A stretch of DNA of 37,126 bases from Nostoc sp. 'Peltigera membranacea cyanobiont' 210A (GTDB lineage: Bacteria; Cyanobacteriota; Cyanobacteriia; Cyanobacteriales; Nostocaceae): the NCBI RefSeq assembly GCF_002246015.1, contig NZ_NOLJ01000008.1:1-37126 (forward strand), in the 5' to 3' direction. Below are positions 31,569 to 37,126 of this stretch, piece by piece. The notes beneath the pieces are model-generated. The model saw nothing but the letters and a program-made list of their open reading frames with translations, was not told the origin of the DNA and ran no database searches. The stretch's first letter is position 1, and each line of letters starts with the position of its first letter. A program made the translations under genes and the position numbers.

Positions 31569-31982
31569 ATGATGCAACTGAGTCATTATCCAGCTGCGTT
31601 GGGCCAAGCCCTTGCCGAAGGCATCGCACAAGCTGCTCAACGGGCTAATGAAATAGACTCTCAGTTGATGGCAGTGCAGCACCAAGTTAACCGATTTGAA
31701 GGCAATGCAGACCGTACCGCTGCCTTTGAGATGGATTTGAAAAATGATGCTCAACGCAAGGCTCGCCGCTTTGAAGTGCTGCTTGTAAATCAGGAGTATC
31801 AAAAGGCAATAGACACCCAGATTCGATTAACTGTCGATAAAGCAAATGCGATCGCTCATTTGGAATATCTGCGTAACCAGTTTAGTGTAGCCAAGTTGGA
31901 AGCAAGATTAGCGTGGCTTGCCGCCGTAGGCATCGCTCAACAACTTTCTGATTTTGAGTCTCGTGAATTAGTTGGTTTGTAA
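31569..31982 (+). CDS. Helical protein of unknown function (137 aa)
   Basis: AGAGGAAAA, about 7-15 bases before the ATG, supports this start; ATG 31572 is the alternative. The product is soluble and almost all helix: ALGQALAEGIAQAAQRANEI, then a region rich in Glu, Asp, Arg and Lys (AFEMDLKNDAQRKARRFEVL), and a final LEARLAWLAAVGIAQQLSDF. Coiled-coil packing is likely. There is no signal peptide or membrane segment, and I do not recognise a family. It shares promoter and leader with the 30760 gene but not its coding sequence. A strong terminator follows. Confidence 0.65.
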   Translation: MMQLSHYPAALGQALAEGIAQAAQRANEIDSQLMAVQHQVNRFEGNADRTAAFEMDLKNDAQRKARRFEVLLVNQEYQKAIDTQIRLTVDKANAIAHLEYLRNQFSVAKLEARLAWLAAVGIAQQLSDFESRELVGL

Positions 31983-31993
31983 TCACACCCATA

Positions 31994-32021
31994 AACCCCA
32001 GATTCATATCTGGGGTTATCT
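31994..32021. terminator. Terminator between convergent genes
   Basis: AACCCCAGAT-TCAT-ATCTGGGGTT is a perfect 10-bp palindromic stem with a four-base loop. It begins 12 bases after the stop at 31982 and lies before the end of the convergent glycosyltransferase gene. No long T tract follows. Confidence 0.75.
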
Positions 32022-32055
32022 AAACAAAATCGGTGATTGTAGATTAGTCAATTAA

Positions 32056-33195
32056 TCATAATCTGTGAGACAGTAATTGGGAAATTTGCTGATTAATAAT
32101 TGCAACATCAAAACGCTTACTAGCAGTAGCCCTGGCATTATTGGCTATAGTCGCAGTTATTTCCGTCTCCTGTAAACAAGTGATAATTACTTGTGCAAGT
32201 TCTTGGGGTTTTCCTGGTGTCACTAAAAAACCATTAAGGCCATGTTCTACTAATTCCATCGCACCCCCAGCTTTGGCTGCAACTACAGGTTTTCCACATA
32301 GCATTGCCTCTACAATCACTCTACCAAAGGGTTCTGGCGAAGTAGAGGTATGTGCCACTAAGTCACAAGCTGCCATTAACTGGGGAATATCAGAACGAAA
32401 TCCTAAGAATTTGACGCGGTTTTCTAATCCTAGTTCACTAACTTGTTGGTGTAACTTTTGCACATAATCTTGTTCGCCAAAGAGTGCATCACCTACTAAA
32501 ATTACTGTCACCTCTTGCGGACATTTAGCCAGGGCATCAATTAAAATATGCTGGCCTTTCCAAGGTGCAAGACGGCTAAAGTGTCCAACGACAAATTTCC
32601 CTTCTAATCCTAACTGTTGCTGTAATTGTTTAATATCAGATTCATCAGTTTGATAAATTTTTGAATTAAAGCCGTTGTAAACAACTTCGATGATATCTGG
32701 GCGTCCTCCTGCTTGTACAAAGGCTGTTTGACTAGCTTGAGAATTAGTAATTACTAATGATGCAAAACGATTAGCTAAGTTAACAGCAATACGAAGATTA
32801 GTTTGGCTAAAATGTTCTTTGGAAAGAATATCATGTAAATGATAAACCAGAGGGCGACGACTAAAAAAACTTGCCAACGCTCCGACAACTAATGCTTTTT
32901 GGGTGTTGGCATAGATTAAATCGTATTTACGCGCTTTTTTAACTACCTTAGTAATCAGAGGTGCAAGTTGTCCCAAACTCTTGAATCCTTGTAGCAAACT
33001 GCTTTCTTTGCGAACTTGGATTGCTTGAGTTGCGAGAACTTCTACTGGGATATGATTTTGTTGTAGTAAATCTTTAAACGATCCATCTGCAAATAAACCT
33101 ACTAAGGCGCGATCGCCATAAGGTTTAGCAATATCTATTAAACATAATTCGGCACCGCCTGGTTTACCGCTTTGGTCTAAAAAAAGAATTTTCAT
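32056..33195 (-). CDS. GT4 family glycosyltransferase
   Basis: The 379-aa GT-B enzyme probably adds a sugar from a nucleotide-sugar donor during polysaccharide or glycoconjugate assembly. It starts MKILFLDQSGKPGGAELCLI, with the GGAE acceptor-domain motif of GT4. The C-terminal donor domain has VGHFSRLAPWKGQHILIDAL and EPFGRVIVEAMLCGKPVVA with the conserved Ex7E-type pair. No TM segment is seen, so it acts at the cytoplasmic face. It lies 63 bases downstream of another GT4 gene, probably one operon. Donor and acceptor are unknown. Confidence 0.9.
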   Translation of the reverse strand: MKILFLDQSGKPGGAELCLIDIAKPYGDRALVGLFADGSFKDLLQQNHIPVEVLATQAIQVRKESSLLQGFKSLGQLAPLITKVVKKARKYDLIYANTQKALVVGALASFFSRRPLVYHLHDILSKEHFSQTNLRIAVNLANRFASLVITNSQASQTAFVQAGGRPDIIEVVYNGFNSKIYQTDESDIKQLQQQLGLEGKFVVGHFSRLAPWKGQHILIDALAKCPQEVTVILVGDALFGEQDYVQKLHQQVSELGLENRVKFLGFRSDIPQLMAACDLVAHTSTSPEPFGRVIVEAMLCGKPVVAAKAGGAMELVEHGLNGFLVTPGKPQELAQVIITCLQETEITATIANNARATASKRFDVAIINQQISQLLSHRL

Positions 33196-33258
33196 AAAAC
33201 CTCTAATTTATCTAATTTGACCCACGCAGCAACCATGAAATCTATTACAATCACTTGT

Positions 33259-34431
33259 TTAAGCTAATAAAACATTCCGTACTTGCTGGGCAATTTGATT
33301 CCAGTCGTAGTGTGTGGTGGCGTACTGGCGACAGGCCGATCGTGAAGGTATGGGGATATTACCCAAAAGCACTTGCTCTAATTTTTCAGCAATAGCTAAG
33401 GCGTCTGTAGAAGTAGTAATTAAATCGGGTGAAAATTCTGATAAAATTTCTGGCATTCCCCCAACTGGAGTACATAAAACAGGAGTACCACAGGCTAGGG
33501 ACTCAATTATTACTAATCCAAATCCCTCAAAAGATTGACTAGGCATAATAGTCAATTCAGCAGCTTGATAAGCTATAGGTAATTGCTCATCAGGGAGAAA
33601 ACCTAAAAATTTAACGTTGTCATCTAGTCCTAATTCTGTAGCCTGTTGTTGTAGTGCAGCTTGGATGTGACCACGACCTGCGATCGCTAGCCAAACATCT
33701 GGTATTCTGGGCTTAATTATAGCCAGAGCTTGCAATAATTTGTCAACTCCCGTTCGATGCACTAAGCGGCGTGATGTAAATATAGTCCGGCGATTATTAG
33801 GCCAGCCTAGCTTTGCACAAGCCTCCTGGGGTGATAAATTTGGTTGAAACCAATTAATATCAACTCCACCGGGAATAACATTAATTTTGCTCCACGGTAC
33901 TTGATATTTATCATGTAAAACTTTACCAAAAGCTTTGCTCAAAACAATGAAGCGATCGCAGCGATTATAAGTGTTTTGTTCTATTAGCCAGTGCTTGATT
34001 AAAAGACTGAGGTTTTTGTTAACAACTTCCTGCTGACTTTCAGAAGCCCAAGGGCCATGAAAGTTAAAAGTAACTGGTACTCCCTTTGGCAAAATATCTA
34101 AAATCGGAAAGCTATATAATGCAAAGTGCAAATTAATAGCATCTGGTTTGCTGGTTCTTGTTTTCTGAAAATTCGTGCGAATCGACCATAATCTTTGCCA
34201 AATAGCACTATCGGGACTCGCCAAGTTAGTCAGCTTAATCGGCGAATTTAGTTCAGTTTTTGGTAAACCGACTCCGCATAATTCAATCCGATCGTGATTT
34301 GCTGCTAATTTATGAGTTAGTTCGTAAATATACCTTTCTAGTCCTCCGGGACTTTTGGGAAACCAGCCTAATCCCAGAGTGAGAATAGATGCAGATGCTG
34401 AATTAAAACTTCTTTCTTTATTAGCTTCCAT
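33259..34431 (-). CDS. GT4 family glycosyltransferase
   Basis: The 390-aa GT-B enzyme has an N-terminal acceptor domain with LGWFPKSPGGLERYIYELTH (about 20-40), a GG-loop typical of GT4. The C-terminal donor domain has FTSRRLVHRTGVDKLLQAL and EGFGLVIIESLACGTPVL (about 305-325), the Ex7E-type catalytic segment. It is not close to its downstream neighbour beyond the general fold. Together the pair suggests a surface polysaccharide pathway. The start ATG is taken at 34431. No export signal is present. Substrates are unknown. Confidence 0.9.
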   Translation of the reverse strand: MEANKERSFNSASASILTLGLGWFPKSPGGLERYIYELTHKLAANHDRIELCGVGLPKTELNSPIKLTNLASPDSAIWQRLWSIRTNFQKTRTSKPDAINLHFALYSFPILDILPKGVPVTFNFHGPWASESQQEVVNKNLSLLIKHWLIEQNTYNRCDRFIVLSKAFGKVLHDKYQVPWSKINVIPGGVDINWFQPNLSPQEACAKLGWPNNRRTIFTSRRLVHRTGVDKLLQALAIIKPRIPDVWLAIAGRGHIQAALQQQATELGLDDNVKFLGFLPDEQLPIAYQAAELTIMPSQSFEGFGLVIIESLACGTPVLCTPVGGMPEILSEFSPDLITTSTDALAIAEKLEQVLLGNIPIPSRSACRQYATTHYDWNQIAQQVRNVLLA

Positions 34432-34971
34432 CGATATTTATCCTATAAATATATTAAAACACTAGGGGCGCACATCTGTGTACCCCTACAGCGTGTTGTA
34501 TCCAAACCCGAATCATTATAATTTCGGAATACACATTACTAATAAGAGTTTTTTTACGGAACACCAATTTATAAACTATTTATATCCCAACGTCAATAAT
34601 GAATTTAAACCTGTATTTTTATTAACTAAATAACACTTACTACATATCTGCTCTACCTACAATTTAAAAAGCTGTATGGTAGATACACCAAGGAAAAACC
34701 CACTAGTAAGCAACTAAGTTTGTATCAGAAATTACAGTATAAAACCAATAATAAATACTTTTAAAAGTGTTGCTCAATATTTTATACAATAATGTAATTT
34801 TTATAAAGCTTATATAAATAGTAAAATTTTAATCCTGATAGCTTTTTATTGATATGTAATCAGATATCTTGCTCCGAAAAAACTGTATACAAGTGAATTT
34901 AAAAACAGTTATCTTTTGTGCGGATTTCATAAAATGTAATTGTATATAAATAATTAAAAGATGAAAAATAT
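34432..34971. other. 540-bp AT-rich intergenic region
   Basis: The divergent region lies between the glycosyltransferase operon and the beta-propeller gene. Near its left edge TAGGGGCGCACA and TGTGTACCCCTA (34463-34488) form a hairpin of a common Nostocales repeat type. The remainder is very AT-rich, with no ORF or RNA gene that I can support; promoters for both units must be here. Confidence 0.6.
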
Positions 34972-37126
34972 ATGATAAATAAATTACTGGCGAAGTTAGG
35001 AAAACTTCGTCATGAACTCAATCAGCAAGTAAAAAAATTATCTAAGACTAGATATTTACAAAGAAGTAAAACTTTAAATTTTTTACTCAGTATGACTGTT
35101 GCAGTTATTGTTACTAGCATTGGAATTACAACAGACTGGGCAACAACAGAAACACCGACAATTACATACAAAGCATCGTCAATAAGTAATACTATTGACA
35201 GTGCAAATTTGCGGGTACAAAACAATACTGAAACACCCACGCTTAACTACAAAACATCCTGGATAGGTAATACTATTGGCAGTGGAAATCTGCGGGTACA
35301 AAATAATATTGAGGCCATGTATGTTGCTCCTGATGGCACGGTTTATACCAACAGCCATTGGGATGAGGCGGCAATGGAGGCAGGAATATATAAAGATGGT
35401 AAAGTTATTGCTGCCCTTGGGGATACTCACGGCTGGAGTCGTGGCGGTGGCAAAGCTGTAACCGCAAATAGTAAATATGTTTACATTGCCATGACTCAAG
35501 GTTCGAGGGGCGATACAAAAGAAGATTATCCACCAGAAGGAACAACTTGGTATAGCGTTAGACGCTATGACTTATCAGGAAAACCTGCGCCGTTTCCGAA
35601 TGGGCGTGGTTGGGATAAAAGTATGTTGATTACCAGTACTAAAAGTGAAGTTACTGGATTAGCAACTGTGGGAAGCGAGTTGTATGTAAGTGATTTTGCG
35701 GCTAACCGGATTCGTGTTTATGATACTGATACGATGAAGGAACTTCGCAGCTTTACCGTTGCTAATCCGGGAGCAATAACTATCGATCTACAAAAAAATC
35801 TGTGGATTATTCAAAGTAAAAATGGTAGTAAGCCTGCAAAAATTTTACATTATTCCCAAAGTGGAAAGCAATTGCCCCAACAGATTGCAGATATCGTCGA
35901 ACCAACTGCGATCGCTATTAATCATCAAGGTAAGCTGTTAGTAGCAGAAAATGGGTCGCGTCAGCAAATGTTGACTTATGAGATCAAAGATCGGCCTGTG
36001 CAGGTGAGTAGTTTTGGTTCTAAAGGCGGTATCTATGCAGCAGTTCCTGGTGAAGTTCGAGATTTGAAACTTTACGGACTTACCGGAGTCGGTACAGATG
36101 CTTCAGGTAATATCTATATAAATAGTAATGGTTTCAACAAATCAGGAACAGATTTGCGGAAATTTTCGCCATTGGGAAAACTAATGTGGCGATCGCTGGG
36201 ATTGATATTCGTCGATAATGCAGATGCCGATCCTAAAACTGATGGTGTAGATTTATTCACCAAACAAGAACACTATCTGATGGACTTCAGTAAGCCTGCT
36301 GGTAAGCAATGGACTTACAAAGCCTACACCTTAAATCCTTTCAAATATCCTCAAGATCCACGTCTGCATACATCCCCAGATGGAACCTTTGTTCGCCGCA
36401 TCCAAGGGAAGCCATTTTTGTTTCTCACAGATATGTATAACAGCTTTCTGCAAATCTATCGTTTTAATCCCGCTACAGATGGTAAAATCGCCATACCCGC
36501 CGGAATGTTTGTCGGTACTAATGGCGCAGATAAACCATTTATTACCGGAAATTGGCCACCGCATCAGCCAGAACAAGGGGAATGGATCTGGCGCGATCGC
36601 AACGGTAATGGCAAATTTGAAAAGAACGAATACGATCGCAGCAAAGATTATCCTCATCTTGGCGGCTGGTGGGTAGACAGCAAAGGAGATGTTTGGAAAG
36701 CTTTGCGAACAGAAGATGGCATTCGACACTATCCTTTACAGGGAATAGATCCTAAAGGCAACCCCATCTACAGCTATGGTTCGATGGAAAAGCAAACTAC
36801 TCCCAAAATATTTAACGACTTGCGGCGGATCGAATATTTCCCTGAAACAGATAGTATGTTTTTGTCAGGCTTTACGGTAGATCGTCCTGCATTTGGTGAC
36901 GATGCTGGAGTTGCTGGATCTGAGATTGCCCGTTTTGACAATTGGAGTAAAGGAAATCGTACTCCCAAGTGGCGGATTGTAATTCCCTATGACAGCACTG
37001 GGAAGCGTGAAGTGTCTACAGCAGCAATCAGTGTAGCGGGAGATTATGTATTTGCCGTGACAGTCAAAACCGCAGAAGTATATGTCTACAATGCCAAGAC
37101 GGGAGCGCAAGTACAACAGTTAAAAC
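34972..37126 (+). CDS. Large exported beta-propeller (NHL/SMP-30-like) protein, 3' end outside window
   Basis: The frame from ATG 34972 stays open to the window edge (718 codons seen). After a basic N-terminus (LGKLRHELNQQVKKLSKTRY) a hydrophobic segment at about residues 37-53 acts as signal anchor. A short tandem repeat (residues 61-114) leads to many blade-like strands, for example IEAMYVAPDGTVYTNSHWDE, LYVSDFAANRIRVYD and GVGTDASGNIYINSNGF, the pattern of NHL/gluconolactonase-like propellers. DRNGNGKFEKNE (about residue 544 onward) fits a calcium-binding EF-hand loop, as in dockerins. It probably acts outside the cytoplasm. Role, binding partner and full length are unknown. No strong Shine-Dalgarno is seen. 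Confidence 0.8.
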   Translation, partial: MINKLLAKLGKLRHELNQQVKKLSKTRYLQRSKTLNFLLSMTVAVIVTSIGITTDWATTETPTITYKASSISNTIDSANLRVQNNTETPTLNYKTSWIGNTIGSGNLRVQNNIEAMYVAPDGTVYTNSHWDEAAMEAGIYKDGKVIAALGDTHGWSRGGGKAVTANSKYVYIAMTQGSRGDTKEDYPPEGTTWYSVRRYDLSGKPAPFPNGRGWDKSMLITSTKSEVTGLATVGSELYVSDFAANRIRVYDTDTMKELRSFTVANPGAITIDLQKNLWIIQSKNGSKPAKILHYSQSGKQLPQQIADIVEPTAIAINHQGKLLVAENGSRQQMLTYEIKDRPVQVSSFGSKGGIYAAVPGEVRDLKLYGLTGVGTDASGNIYINSNGFNKSGTDLRKFSPLGKLMWRSLGLIFVDNADADPKTDGVDLFTKQEHYLMDFSKPAGKQWTYKAYTLNPFKYPQDPRLHTSPDGTFVRRIQGKPFLFLTDMYNSFLQIYRFNPATDGKIAIPAGMFVGTNGADKPFITGNWPPHQPEQGEWIWRDRNGNGKFEKNEYDRSKDYPHLGGWWVDSKGDVWKALRTEDGIRHYPLQGIDPKGNPIYSYGSMEKQTTPKIFNDLRRIEYFPETDSMFLSGFTVDRPAFGDDAGVAGSEIARFDNWSKGNRTPKWRIVIPYDSTGKREVSTAAISVAGDYVFAVTVKTAEVYVYNAKTGAQVQQLK
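35152..35313 (+). repeat. 81-bp in-frame tandem duplication inside the propeller gene
   Basis: Two adjacent 81-base units (35152-35232 and 35233-35313) encode similar 27-residue segments: TPTITYKASSISNTIDSANL and TPTLNYKTSWIGNTIGSGNL, each followed by RVQNN. The copies differ mainly at third positions and a few replacements, so the duplication is not very recent. It lies between the membrane anchor and the propeller blades. Confidence 0.85.

Noticed and set aside
35179..35499. Minus-strand frame of 106 codons
   Set aside because: It is antisense to the beta-propeller gene, whose frame stays open for over 700 codons.

Overview
The window looks like chromosomal DNA of a filamentous, probably Nostoc/Calothrix-type (Nostocales) cyanobacterium. 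The palindrome GCGATCGC (HIP1) recurs throughout, inside genes and between them. Three arrays of tandem heptanucleotide repeats (STRR type) are present, a hallmark of heterocystous cyanobacteria. Several genes belong to families found mainly or only in cyanobacteria: a DUF1818 protein, the cyanobacterial form of RpoZ, a DUF2301 membrane protein, a CrtD-like carotenoid desaturase, and a DUF1400-SGNH fusion. Identification is by reading and family memory only; no database was searched.

Layout. 1-2545: a complete group II intron with a reverse transcriptase/maturase/HNH ORF, starting at base 1 of the window and followed by the 3' exon of an interrupted RibD_C (dihydrofolate-reductase-like) gene. 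2671-6979: housekeeping genes (hinT, tRNA-Pro(GGG), DUF1818, a secreted unknown, rpoZ, a fasciclin protein, a GH13 amylase) with a 147-bp MITE next to the amylase stop codon. 7611-12753: a subtilisin-like peptidase with an N-terminal prodomain, a protein made of four degenerate Cro/C1-type HTH repeats, a six-TM/pentapeptide-repeat protein, and a free-standing 99-aa protein resembling the peptidase prodomain. This is the most unusual part of the window. 12990-20513: glgC, a P-loop kinase, a DnaJ-type chaperone, dprA, the DUF1400-SGNH hydrolase and a coupled YdcF/DUF2301 pair. 20817-24673: a SAM-hydrolase-type protein, a 51-aa basic protein with a strong terminator, a Uma2 nuclease-fold protein and a compact type II restriction-modification pair. 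24915-30041: CrtD, a saccharopine-dehydrogenase-like oxidoreductase, a small exported protein and a CPA1 Na+/H+ antiporter. 30042-31982: a second MITE copy (apparently nested) and two unrelated small genes that share a duplicated promoter and leader. 32056-37126: two GT4 glycosyltransferases and the start of a large exported beta-propeller protein that runs off the window.

How the parts may work together. GlgC (glycogen synthesis) and the GH13 enzyme (alpha-glucan breakdown) both act on storage glucan but are not adjacent. The two glycosyltransferases form one operon, probably for a surface polysaccharide. The cytosine methyltransferase and PD-(D/E)XK endonuclease, three bases apart, form a restriction system. 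In 7611-12753, an ungapped match between the peptidase prodomain and the stand-alone small protein suggests a protease-inhibitor relationship flanking a two-gene HTH-repeat/membrane cassette. Whether all four genes act together is inference.
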